From Betaproteobacteria bacterium Ga0077532 (lineage in GTDB: Bacteria > Pseudomonadota > Gammaproteobacteria > Burkholderiales > Ga0077523), in contig LNEE01000014.1 of NCBI GenBank assembly GCA_001464895.1, positions 1 to 55,286 on the forward strand: a DNA stretch of 55,286 nt. The letters are read 5' to 3'. The position numbers were made by a program, and so were the translations under genes. Positions 26,644 to 34,907 of this stretch are shown here, one piece after another; position 1 is the stretch's first letter; each line of letters opens with the position of its first letter. Under the pieces are notes generated by a model that saw only the letters and a program-made list of their open reading frames with translations, was not told the DNA's origin and searched no databases.

Positions 26644-27736
26644 GAACCGAATTTCCGTCAAACCCACGTGGGTTGTCGAGAACGAAGCGGGCACCCGCCT
26701 GGGTTCCGAGCTGTTCGGGATGCTCTCGGCCCTCCACGACACAGGCAAGCTCACGGAAGCTGCTGCACGACTCGGAATCTCGTATCGGCATGCCTGGAAC
26801 CTCCTCGAGGGCTGGAACGGTTTCTTCGGCGTGCCGCTCGTACGTTTCGAGCGCGGCAAGGGGACCACGCTCACGATGCTCGGCGAGAAGTTGCTCTGGG
26901 CGGAGCAGCGCGCGAGCGCCCGACTGGGTCCGCAGATGGAGTCCCTGGCCTCGGAACTGAACCTCGAGATCAACCGGCTCGTGGCCACCGCAGCCTCGAC
27001 GATCCGGGTCCATGCGAGCCACGGCTTCGCCGTCGCGCGCCTCCCCGATCTCCTGCGGGAGAGCTCCCACATCCAGCTGGATCTCCGTTACCTCGGCAGC
27101 GTCGAGTCCCTCGCATCGCTGACGCGCGGCGAATGCGACCTCGCAGGGTTCCACGTCCCGGAAGGTCATCTGGGCACCCAGGCCCTCGCGCGGTACGCCC
27201 GCTGGCTCCAGCCGGCGAAGCAGCGCCTCATCCACCTCGTCACGCGTACCCAGGGTCTCTTCGTGGCGCGGGGCAATCCCAAGGGGATCCTCAGCCTCGC
27301 TGACCTCGCCCGGGACGACATCACCTTCGTGAACCGCCAGAAGGGCGCGGGCACCCGGCTCCTGCTCGACCAGCTGCTGGACGACGCCGGGGTCGAGCGC
27401 GACGACATCCACGGCTATCGCACCGAGGAGTTCACCCACGCCGCCGTGGCCGCCTTCGTCGCGAGCGGGATGGCCGATGTCGCCTTCGGCGTCGAGCCGC
27501 CGGCGCGACAGTTCCGCCTCGACTTCGTGCCGATCGCCAAGGAACAGTACTTCCTGCTGACCCTCGTGCGGACGCTCGAGCGACCCGAGATCCGCGACCT
27601 TCTCACTCTCCTGCGCGGCGAGCAGTTCGAAGCGCTCGTGGCCGATCTGCCGGGGTACGCCGCGCCGCACGCCGGCGAGGTCACCACCATCGCCGAAGTG
27701 TTCCCGGACTTCGACACGGTCGCCGCACCCGGCTGA
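26642..27736 (+). CDS. fdsR: FdsR-like transcriptional regulator of formate dehydrogenase
   Basis: 364 aa. The N-terminal part (residues 15–110) is a ModE/LysR-type winged helix: GKLTEAAARLGISYRHAWNLLEGWN reads like the ModE recognition region. The C-terminal part (about 115–350) is a periplasmic-binding-protein-like sensor, with GECDLAGFHVPEG, LADLARDDITFVNRQKGAGTR and VASGMADVAFGVEPPA as in molybdate-type PBP_like domains. No membrane segment. In Cupriavidus necator a regulator fdsR is transcribed divergently from fdsGBACD and controls it; the same arrangement here supports the name. The ATG at 26642 is preferred over GTG at 26636. Effector may be formate or molybdate; the sequence does not decide. 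Confidence 0.8.
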   Translation: MNRISVKPTWVVENEAGTRLGSELFGMLSALHDTGKLTEAAARLGISYRHAWNLLEGWNGFFGVPLVRFERGKGTTLTMLGEKLLWAEQRASARLGPQMESLASELNLEINRLVATAASTIRVHASHGFAVARLPDLLRESSHIQLDLRYLGSVESLASLTRGECDLAGFHVPEGHLGTQALARYARWLQPAKQRLIHLVTRTQGLFVARGNPKGILSLADLARDDITFVNRQKGAGTRLLLDQLLDDAGVERDDIHGYRTEEFTHAAVAAFVASGMADVAFGVEPPARQFRLDFVPIAKEQYFLLTLVRTLERPEIRDLLTLLRGEQFEALVADLPGYAAPHAGEVTTIAEVFPDFDTVAAPG

Positions 27737-27911
27737 CCCCGTCGCCCCGGTGAGAGGACGACGCGATGCTGCATCGCACCCTCGACAAGTGGTGCACACC
27801 GACGCGCTGGCATCGATAATCCGGCCGCGCCCGGAACGGCATCGGGATCGCACCGACGAGCATCGAACGAACGCGAAGCCCGCATTTCCGGGCATGCGAG
27901 GGGGGAAGCGC

Positions 27912-27977
27912 ATGAGCATGGCAAAGGGATTTCGCCTGCCCGATCTGCCGGTGAAGTCGCGCCGGGACTGTCGGTGA
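27912..27977 (+). CDS. Possible 21-residue leader ORF coupled to the dioxygenase gene
   Basis: ATG at 27912 has a strong purine-rich site (GGGGGGAAG) just upstream and encodes MSMAKGFRLPDLPVKSRRDC plus Arg. Its stop TGA shares bases with the next ATG (TGATG at 27975–27979). The dioxygenase ATG has no good ribosome site of its own, so translation of this short frame could deliver ribosomes to it. No homologue is recognised and the peptide may have no function itself. Confidence 0.4.
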   Translation: MSMAKGFRLPDLPVKSRRDCR

Positions 27978-28858
27978 TGGGTGCGATGTTCGACCTGCGG
28001 CCCTCCGGCACAGGCACCGGCGCCGAACTCCACGGCCTCGACCTGTCGCAGGCGATCGACGACGTCGCGTTCGAGGCCATCCGCGACGCCCTCCACGAAC
28101 ATCGCGTCCTGGCGATCCGGGCACAACGATTGGAAGCGCCGAGGTTTCTCGACTTCGCGCGGCGCTTCGGCCGCCCGGAGCCCCATGTACTCGACCAGTA
28201 CCACCATCCGAAGCTGCCGGAGATCCTGATCCTGTCGAACGTCCGTCGCGACGGGCAACCCATCGGCCTCGCGGACGGCGGCACCTACTGGCACACCGAC
28301 TACTCGTATCTCGACGTCCCCGCCCTGGCCACCCTCCTCTACTCGATCACGGTGCCCAAGGCGGGCGGCGATACCCTGTTCGCCGACCAGGCCCGCGCCT
28401 ACGACGACCTGCCCGAACACACGAAGGCCCGCATCGAGCCCCTCGTCGGGCTGCACCTCTACGGCGATCGCGACGACCGCGACCCTGCGTCGCGCGAGAA
28501 GGCCCCTCCGCTGGGCGAAGCGCAGATCGAGAAGCGCGACATCCGCGTCGTCCGGCACCCGCTCGTGCGACGGCATCCGGTCACTGGCCGCAAGGCCCTC
28601 TATGCCGTGTCGGGAAGTTCCATCGGGATAGACGGCATGGACGACGCCGAGGCCCTCGATCTGCTGAGATCCCTCGCCGCGCATTCCACCCAGCCCCGGT
28701 ACCAGCACCGCGTGAAGTACGGTGTCGGCGACGTCGTGATCTGGGACAACGCCGCCATGCTCCACAGCGCCACCCTCACGGATCCCGACGATCCGCGGAC
28801 GCTGCTGCGGGTCACCACCAAGGAAGCCGTCTCGCAGCATCTGCACACCTGCCCCTGA
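27977..28858 (+). CDS. TauD/TfdA-family Fe(II)/2-oxoglutarate dioxygenase
   Basis: Non-heme iron dioxygenase of about 293 aa, cytoplasmic. The facial triad is visible: HxD at His106/Asp108 (TYWHTDYSY) and the distal His263 in MLHSAT, with the 2-oxoglutarate-binding Arg near 278 (RTLLRVT). The start is uncertain between ATG 27977 and ATG 27986; 27977 is chosen because it overlaps the stop of a short upstream ORF. The family includes taurine, 2,4-D and alkylsulfate dioxygenases; the substrate cannot be read from sequence. An MFS transporter follows by 70 bp on the same strand and may import the substrate. Confidence 0.9.
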   Translation: MGAMFDLRPSGTGTGAELHGLDLSQAIDDVAFEAIRDALHEHRVLAIRAQRLEAPRFLDFARRFGRPEPHVLDQYHHPKLPEILILSNVRRDGQPIGLADGGTYWHTDYSYLDVPALATLLYSITVPKAGGDTLFADQARAYDDLPEHTKARIEPLVGLHLYGDRDDRDPASREKAPPLGEAQIEKRDIRVVRHPLVRRHPVTGRKALYAVSGSSIGIDGMDDAEALDLLRSLAAHSTQPRYQHRVKYGVGDVVIWDNAAMLHSATLTDPDDPRTLLRVTTKEAVSQHLHTCP

Positions 28859-28928
28859 CGGCCCGGGCAGTTCCAGCGAAGAACACACCACGCGGCGCGC
28901 GCCGACGATGGATGGGGGGAGGACACGG

Positions 28929-30233
28929 ATGGATGCGAAACAGCGCCGGGTCATCATGGCGGCGGCCGTAGGTTCGGCACTCGAGTGGTACGACTTCTTC
29001 ATCTACGGGACCGCCGCGGCCCTGGTCTTCGGGGACCTGTTCTTTCCCGATCTCGACCCGACAGTGGGCACGCTCGCGTCGCTCGCGACCTTCGGTGTCG
29101 GCTTCGCGGCTCGACCGATCGGCGGCATCGTGTTCGGTCACATCGGCGACAAGCTCGGCCGCAAGCCGGTCCTCGTCATCACGCTGCTGATGGTCGGCGG
29201 CGGCACCTTCCTGATCGGTCTTCTGCCGACCTATCACAGCATCGGCCTGCTCGCGCCTGTGCTGCTCGTGCTGCTGCGACTCGTGCAGGGCTTCGGGGCC
29301 GGAGCGGAGTACGGCGGTGCCGTCATCATGGCCGTGGAGTACGCGCCGGAGGGCAAGCGCGGGCTCTTCGGAAGCTGGGCCCCGATCGGCGTCACGGTCG
29401 GCAACCTCCTCGCCGCGGGCGTGTTCGCCGTCTGCTCCTCATTGCCCAAGGAGGCGTTCCTCGCTTGGGGCTGGCGCATCCCGTTCCTGCTCAGCATCGT
29501 GCTCGTGCTGGTGGGCTTCTACATCCGCGCGAAGGTCACCGAGACCCCGGTGTTCCAGGAAGCCGTCGCCAGGCGCAAGCCACTCAAATCGCCAGCGCTG
29601 GAGGCCCTGCGCCGCTATCCGAAGGAGATGGCCGTGGTGGTCGGCGCCCGACTCGCCGAGAACGGCCTGGGCTATCTCTTCCCTGTGTTCGGTCTCAGCT
29701 ATCTCACGAAGACCCTCGGCGTACCGAAGGGGACGGCGCTCACCGGCATCATGATCGCGCACGGTCTGTCGCTCCTCACCATCCCGCTCTTCTCGGCGTT
29801 GTCCGACCGCATCGGCCGGCGACCGGTCTACATCGGGGCCGCCCTCTTCGGCGCCGCGTACGCCTTCCCGTTCTTCATGCTCATCGACACCAAGGACCCG
29901 TTGATCATCTCGCTCGCGTTCATCCCCGCGATCTCGATCTCGGTATCCGGCATGTTCGGTCCACAGGCGGCGTACTTCGCGGAGTTGTTCGGGGCCCGGC
30001 TGCGCTTCAGCGGCTTCGCGCTCGCGCGCGAACTCGGCTCGATCCTCGCCGGCGGCGTGGCACCCTTCCTGGCGGCATGGCTCGTTCTGCAGATGGACGG
30101 CGCGCCGTGGGGCGTGGCGATCTACATCATCGTGATGGCGCTCATCACGGCCTTCGCCGTGTACCACGGGCCCGAGACGTACCGCATCGACCTGCACACC
30201 GACAACGCCCCACCGGAGGCGGAGACGCGGTGA
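28929..30233 (+). CDS. MFS transporter, metabolite:H+ symporter (MHS) family
   Basis: 434 aa with twelve hydrophobic segments. Family marks: AVGSALEWYDFFIYGTAAAL at the start, the MFS loop motif GHIGDKLGRKPVLV, RLVQGFGAGAEYGGA, WGWRIPFLLS in the central loop, and SDRIGRRPVYIG in the second half. These are typical of MHS symporters (ProP, ShiA and related organic-acid carriers). ATG at 28929 (MDAKQRRVIM) follows GGGGAGGA. Placed after the dioxygenase gene, so it may take up that enzyme's substrate or another organic acid; this is inference. Confidence 0.93.
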   Translation: MDAKQRRVIMAAAVGSALEWYDFFIYGTAAALVFGDLFFPDLDPTVGTLASLATFGVGFAARPIGGIVFGHIGDKLGRKPVLVITLLMVGGGTFLIGLLPTYHSIGLLAPVLLVLLRLVQGFGAGAEYGGAVIMAVEYAPEGKRGLFGSWAPIGVTVGNLLAAGVFAVCSSLPKEAFLAWGWRIPFLLSIVLVLVGFYIRAKVTETPVFQEAVARRKPLKSPALEALRRYPKEMAVVVGARLAENGLGYLFPVFGLSYLTKTLGVPKGTALTGIMIAHGLSLLTIPLFSALSDRIGRRPVYIGAALFGAAYAFPFFMLIDTKDPLIISLAFIPAISISVSGMFGPQAAYFAELFGARLRFSGFALARELGSILAGGVAPFLAAWLVLQMDGAPWGVAIYIIVMALITAFAVYHGPETYRIDLHTDNAPPEAETR

Positions 30234-30242
30234 GGTTGGCTT

Positions 30243-30403
30243 TGTAGGAGGGGCCATGGGCCCCTCCTACAGGGATGGTGGATGCGCCACCGACCGTGGG
30301 ATCGGCCACGCTTTTTGTAGGAGCGGGCCATGCCCGCGAGAGCGTCGAATTCGGTTGGAGCGTTTCCTTGCATCCACCGTATTCGGTGGCCATGGGCCCC
30401 TCC
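30243..30403. repeat. REP-like palindrome cluster between convergent genes
   Basis: Begins ten bases after the MFS stop with a perfect 29-nt hairpin: TGTAGGAGGGGCC, loop ATG, GGCCCCTCCTACA (30243–30271). A TGTAGGAGCGGGCC… block (30316–30361) and a GCATCCACC…GGGCCCCTCC block (30370–30403) follow. Both recur near 20.3 kb in a different order. It probably ends transcription from both sides, since the permease gene on the minus strand stops at 30429. Confidence 0.85.
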
Positions 30404-30428
30404 CTACCGGGCATCACCCGCTGCCGCC

Positions 30429-31592
30429 TCAAGCCGCCCGTAGCGCGTCCACGATCTTCATCCGCGCCGCCTGCGACGCCGGCAGCAAGCCGCCGAGCAG
30501 GCCCATCCCGATCGCGAATGCCAGGGACGACGCGATGATCCCGGGCGTCAGCTCGAAGCGGAACGCGATCTCCGCGAACGACTGCCAGTTCATCGTCGAG
30601 ATGCTGAAGAACTGCATGAGCGAAGCCCCGGCCAGACCGATGGCGCCGCCGACCGCACCGAGGAGCAGTGCCTCGACGAGGAACGCGGCGAGGATGCTCT
30701 GCCGCTGGAATCCGAGCGCCCGCAGCGTGCCGATCTCCGCGGTGCGATTGGCCACCGACGCGTACATGGTGATCATCGCGCCGATGATCGCGCCTACGGA
30801 GAAGATGATCGAGAGCGTCAGGCCGAGGATGCGGATGAAGCGTGCCAGGGTCTCCGACTGTTCCGCGTAGAACACGCGCTCGCGCTTCACCTCCACCGTG
30901 AGCCGCGGATCGTCCTCCAGCCGCGCCTTCAGGGCGTCGAAGGCGGCGGGGTCGCGCAGCCGCATCACGAGGGACGAGAACATCGTGCGGCGGAACGACT
31001 GCATCAGCGTCTCGGCATCGCCCCAGATCTCGGAGTCGAAGCCGCTGCCGCCGGCGTCCACACGCCCCACGATGCGCCACTCGCGCATGCCGAACCGCAG
31101 GCTGTCGCCGACGCCGACGCCCTCGAAGCGCTCCGCGATGCTGCGCCCCACGACGATCTCGGCCGTCCCAGGCCGGAACGCCCGCCCTTCGATGAGGCGC
31201 ACCTGCGGGCGCAACGCGAAGCCCGCTTCGCCGACGCCCCGGATGACGACGTTCGATGCGCCCCCGCCGCGCTTCTGCAGAGAGATGAGCACGACGGTCT
31301 CCTTCGACGAGAGCCGCGCGCCTTCGCCCCCCACCGCGACCTCCGGCTGACTCTCGGCCACGGCCGCCTGCACGCGATCGACCCCGCTCTGCACCTCGGT
31401 GCCCGCCGAGCGGCGGATGACGACGACGGCGTCGTCGCTGCCCGTCGACACCAGCGTGGATCGCAGGCCCTGCTCGAGCATGAGCACCGTCGCGAACACG
31501 AAGACGACGAGCGCCATGCCCCCCGTCGTCAGCGCGGTGGTGAGGCGTCGCGCCCAGAGATTGCGCAGGCAGTAGGAGAACGGGATCTTCAT
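30429..31592 (-). CDS. ABC transporter permease, MacB/FtsX type (second permease)
   Basis: 387 aa. One membrane helix at the N-terminus (ALTTGGMALVVFVFATVLML), a periplasmic MacB_PCD-like domain (about 45–255), and three C-terminal helices of the FtsX type (LGLTLSIIFSVGAIIGAMITM, then TAEIGTLRALGFQRQSIL). The ATG at 31592 (MKIPFSYCLRNLW) is preferred; a longer frame lacks the conserved N-terminus. It is the last gene of adaptor–ATPase–permease–permease. Such systems export small molecules, peptides or lipoproteins across the inner membrane; the substrate is unknown. Confidence 0.92.
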   Translation of the reverse strand: MKIPFSYCLRNLWARRLTTALTTGGMALVVFVFATVLMLEQGLRSTLVSTGSDDAVVVIRRSAGTEVQSGVDRVQAAVAESQPEVAVGGEGARLSSKETVVLISLQKRGGGASNVVIRGVGEAGFALRPQVRLIEGRAFRPGTAEIVVGRSIAERFEGVGVGDSLRFGMREWRIVGRVDAGGSGFDSEIWGDAETLMQSFRRTMFSSLVMRLRDPAAFDALKARLEDDPRLTVEVKRERVFYAEQSETLARFIRILGLTLSIIFSVGAIIGAMITMYASVANRTAEIGTLRALGFQRQSILAAFLVEALLLGAVGGAIGLAGASLMQFFSISTMNWQSFAEIAFRFELTPGIIASSLAFAIGMGLLGGLLPASQAARMKIVDALRAA

Positions 31593-31671
31593 CGGTCTGC
31601 CGATTCGGTGCGCGTTGTCCGGCCGCAGCGCGCCGCGCATCTCAACTCGCGCCGTGCAACGAAGTCGGTGT

Positions 31672-32826
31672 TCACGCCACCGCCCTCAGTCCGTCGGCGA
31701 TGCGCACGTTGCCCGCCCGCACTGCCGGCACCACCCCTGCCACGAGCCCCACGAACACGGAGCAGGCGATCTGCAGCAGGACCGTCCCGGTGGAGACGTG
31801 GAAGATGGGGAACAACGAACCCATTGCCTGACCGAACGCCTCGGCGACGGGGAACGTGAGCGCGATGCCGAGCGCGCCGCCGACCATCGCCATGAAGACC
31901 GACTCACCGAAGACGAGACCGCCGACGCGCCACGGCTGGAACCCCAGCGCCTTCAGCGTCGCGTACTCCGGCAGACGCTCGCGCGCGCTCATCGCCATCG
32001 TGTTCGCCATCACGGCCATGATGATGAAGATGACGAGGTACGAGACGATGCGGATGGCGACGACGATCGCCTCCGTCATCGCGACGAACCCGAGCTGGAA
32101 CGACTTCTCGGTCTCGGTGAGCGTCTCGGCGAGGGAGTTGCGGAACTGGGCATCGACGAGTTCGGAGATCTCCGCGGCGCGATCCGGCGCATCGATGCCG
32201 AGGATGTAGATGCCCACGGTGTCCGCACGCCGCGGCATCTGTCGCTTCACGGTCTCGTTGAGGTACTGCCAGTGGAAGATGAACTGGTTGGTGTCCGTCT
32301 TCGCCTCGCGCCCGTCGTAGATCCCGCGCACCACGAACTCCCAGTTGCCGGCGTAGATCGTCCCGCGCAGCGGCACGGTGTCGCCGATCTGCCAGCCGTA
32401 GCGGTCGGCAAGTTTCCGGCCGACGATCGCGCCCTTCCGGTCGCGCATGAAGGCCTTGTACTGGGCATCGTCGAGGATGAACTCGGGGTACAGCGAGAAG
32501 TAGGTCTCGCCGTCCACCGCGAACTGCGGAAAGAAGTTCTTGGGTGTCACGTAGACGCCGCCGAACCAGTTGCTGGTCGTCACGGTGGAGACGCCGTCGA
32601 TCTGTCGGAGGCGTTCCCGGTAGGTGATCGGCAACGGAAAGACGAGGGAAATCGAACTGCGCGTGATGAGCCGCGTGGACGACGCCCCCTCCGCGCCCGC
32701 GTACCAGGCATCCACGACCGTCGAGAGCAGCCCGAACGCGAGGATCGCCACGAGCAGACCGAGCAGCGTCAGCGCCGTGCGGAGCTTGTGGCGCAGGGTG
32801 TTGCGGGAGACGAGGCGAAGGAACAT
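31672..32826 (-). CDS. ABC transporter permease, MacB/FtsX type (first permease)
   Basis: 384 aa. N-terminal helix in LRTALTLLGLLVAILAFGLLS, a periplasmic domain from about 45 to 255, and three C-terminal helices, with EYATLKALGFQPWRVGGLVFGES in the FtsX signature. It forms the likely heterodimer partner of the permease at 30429, 79 bp downstream. The ATPase gene lies 40 bp upstream. The two proteins share architecture but little sequence, so they are not a recent duplication. Confidence 0.92.
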   Translation of the reverse strand: MFLRLVSRNTLRHKLRTALTLLGLLVAILAFGLLSTVVDAWYAGAEGASSTRLITRSSISLVFPLPITYRERLRQIDGVSTVTTSNWFGGVYVTPKNFFPQFAVDGETYFSLYPEFILDDAQYKAFMRDRKGAIVGRKLADRYGWQIGDTVPLRGTIYAGNWEFVVRGIYDGREAKTDTNQFIFHWQYLNETVKRQMPRRADTVGIYILGIDAPDRAAEISELVDAQFRNSLAETLTETEKSFQLGFVAMTEAIVVAIRIVSYLVIFIIMAVMANTMAMSARERLPEYATLKALGFQPWRVGGLVFGESVFMAMVGGALGIALTFPVAEAFGQAMGSLFPIFHVSTGTVLLQIACSVFVGLVAGVVPAVRAGNVRIADGLRAVA

Positions 32827-32866
32827 GGGTGTCGGGAAACGAGGGAGGGAGGGCTGGAGCGGAAGG

Positions 32867-33577
32867 CTAGCGCCCGGCCCCTGCCCCCCGCTCGATCGCC
32901 CCCTTCTCCAACTGCACGATCGAGTGCGCTGCCTCGGCGGCGCGCTGGTCGTGCGTGACCATGATGATCGTCTTGCCCAGCTCGGTGTTCAGGCGCTCCA
33001 TGAGGTTCAGGATCTCGCCCGCCGAGACGCGGTCTAGGTCGCCGGTGGGTTCGTCGGCGACGAGGAGGGTCGGATCGGTCACGATGGCGCGGGCAATGGC
33101 CACGCGCTGCTGCTGTCCGCCGGACAGTTCGGACGGATAGTGGCTGGAGCGGTCGGCGAGGCCCACCATCGACAGCGTGAGTTCGGCGCGCTCGCGGCGC
33201 TCCCGGCGGCCGAGGTCGGCGAGCAGCAGCGGCAGTTCCACGTTCTCCAGCGCCGTCAGCACCGGCATCAGGTTGTAGAACTGGAAGATGAAGCCCACGT
33301 GATGGGCGCGCCACTCCGCGAGGGCCGACTGCGACAGGCGGGTGATGTCGACACCGTTCACGCGGAGCGTCCCGCTGTCGGGCTTGTCGATGCCCGCGAT
33401 CAGGTTGAGCAGCGTGCTCTTGCCGGAGCCGGACGGCCCCATGAGCGCCAGGAAGTCGCCCGGAAAGATGTCGAGGTCGAGGCCGGAGAGCACGGCCACG
33501 GACTGGCCGCCGCGCTGGTACGACTTCGCGAGGCCGCGGATCTCGACGACCGGCGTGCGGGGTTCCGCGGTACTCAC
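32867..33577 (-). CDS. ABC transporter ATPase, LolD/MacB type
   Basis: 236 aa. Walker A GPSGSGKST, signature LSGGQQQRVAIARAI, Walker B LLVADEPTGDLD and switch His in VTHDQ. Belongs to the MacB/LolD group that drives mechanotransmission permeases. Its ATG overlaps the adaptor stop by four bases (33574–33577), so the two are co-translated. Distinct from lolD at 10.5 kb; the HlyD-type adaptor partner points to efflux. Confidence 0.94.
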   Translation of the reverse strand: MSTAEPRTPVVEIRGLAKSYQRGGQSVAVLSGLDLDIFPGDFLALMGPSGSGKSTLLNLIAGIDKPDSGTLRVNGVDITRLSQSALAEWRAHHVGFIFQFYNLMPVLTALENVELPLLLADLGRRERRERAELTLSMVGLADRSSHYPSELSGGQQQRVAIARAIVTDPTLLVADEPTGDLDRVSAGEILNLMERLNTELGKTIIMVTHDQRAAEAAHSIVQLEKGAIERGAGAGR

Positions 33578-34809
33578 TTGGCGAGCGGCTTCACGGCCGC
33601 GCCGTCGGCGAGCTTGTCACCGGGTTTCAGCACCACCTTGTCTCCCGCCGAGACACCGCGCGTGAGTTCGACGAGGTCACCGATCCGGGCCCCCGTGACC
33701 ACCGGCATCGACTTCGCGATGCCGTCCTTCACGACGAACACGACATCCGCCCCACCCCGCTTCACGACGGCCGCCGGATTCACCGCCACCCGCGGCTCGC
33801 GCTCGGCGTCGGTGACCTCGCGCGAGAGGAACGTCACCTTGGCGCTCATCTCCGGCAGGATGCGGGGATCGGGATCGCGGAAACGGATCTTGGTCATCAC
33901 CGTCGCCTTCGCGCGATCGACCGTCGGCACCATCCGGGCAACGACACCCCGGAAGCGACGATCGGGCAGCGCATCGAGCTGGATCTCGACCGCCTGGTCG
34001 ACCATCACCTTCGAGAGGCTCGCCTCGGAGACGTCGGCCTCGACCTCCAGCGTCGCCATGTCGGCCATGGTGACGACGGCCCCCTTCGCATCGAGCGCCG
34101 ACGAGAACGGCGTCACGACGTCCCCGATGTTCGCGCTCTTGGTCAGCACCACGCCGTCGAACGGCGCGCGGATGAGCGTCTGCTCCACGCCCACCTCGGC
34201 AGCGCGGAGGTTCGCCTCCGCCACCGAGATCGCGGCCTCCTGCGAGCGCAGTACCGCGCGCGCCTTGTCGACCCGGGCCACCGCGGTGTCGTGGGCCGAT
34301 TCGGAGATGAAGTTCTGGCGCAGGAGATCGGTGGCACGGCGCTGCTCGCGCACGGCGTCCGCCAGCTCCACCTTCACCTGGTCGCGGTTCGCGCGGGCGA
34401 CCTTGAGGTTGGCCCCGGCCTGGTCGCGGGCCGCGGCGACGTCACGGTTCTCCAACCGTGCGATCACGTCGCCCTGCTTCACGCGGCTACCCTCGGCGAC
34501 ACCCAGCCATTCGAGCCGGCCGGTGGCCTTGGACGCCACGGCCGCCTTGCGCTGGGCGACGACGTACCCGGTGGACGTGAGCACCGAGACCGCCTGCCAG
34601 GGGTACGCGGTCGTCACGGACGCCTGCTCCACCTCGACGGGCGCCTCGCGGATCCGCTGCGCCACCATCGCGCCCCCGGCGAGCACCGCCGCGATGACCA
34701 CGGCCCACACCACGAGGCGGCGCGCACCCCTGCGTCGGCGCGTCGCCGCCGCGACTGCAGGCGTCCGGGACAGGGTCAGACGGGAAAGATCAGGTTCCTC
34801 CAAGCGCAT
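33574..34809 (-). CDS. Periplasmic adaptor (membrane fusion) protein, HlyD/RND-MFP type
   Basis: About 411 aa. A basic cytoplasmic start (RRRRGARR) and one membrane anchor (LVVWAVVIAAVLAGGAMVA) are followed by a barrel-sandwich/lipoyl half (GRLEWLGVAEGSRVKQGDVIARL), a long coiled-coil hairpin (about 115–190), the second lipoyl half (TLIRAPFDGVVLTKSANIGDVV) and a beta-barrel domain. It links the inner-membrane ABC pump to an outer-membrane channel, which is not encoded here. Start uncertain: ATG 34809, or GTG 34836 nine codons earlier. Confidence 0.92.
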   Translation of the reverse strand: MRLEEPDLSRLTLSRTPAVAAATRRRRGARRLVVWAVVIAAVLAGGAMVAQRIREAPVEVEQASVTTAYPWQAVSVLTSTGYVVAQRKAAVASKATGRLEWLGVAEGSRVKQGDVIARLENRDVAAARDQAGANLKVARANRDQVKVELADAVREQRRATDLLRQNFISESAHDTAVARVDKARAVLRSQEAAISVAEANLRAAEVGVEQTLIRAPFDGVVLTKSANIGDVVTPFSSALDAKGAVVTMADMATLEVEADVSEASLSKVMVDQAVEIQLDALPDRRFRGVVARMVPTVDRAKATVMTKIRFRDPDPRILPEMSAKVTFLSREVTDAEREPRVAVNPAAVVKRGGADVVFVVKDGIAKSMPVVTGARIGDLVELTRGVSAGDKVVLKPGDKLADGAAVKPLAK

Positions 34810-34850
34810 TCTCCAGTGCGGCCGAAGCCGGTTCACCCGCCATTGTCACG

Positions 34851-34872
34851 AAAAAGGCCTCGTGCGAGGCCT
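34851..34872 (-). terminator. Intrinsic terminator after amt
   Basis: On the minus strand AGGCCTCG, a two-base turn and CGAGGCCT run directly into TTTTT. The hairpin is 36 bp past the amt stop and just before the adaptor gene, so it separates the two transcripts. Confidence 0.85.
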
Positions 34873-34907
34873 CTTCTTCGTGGCGATCCACGCGGGGGCA
34901 TTCCCCC

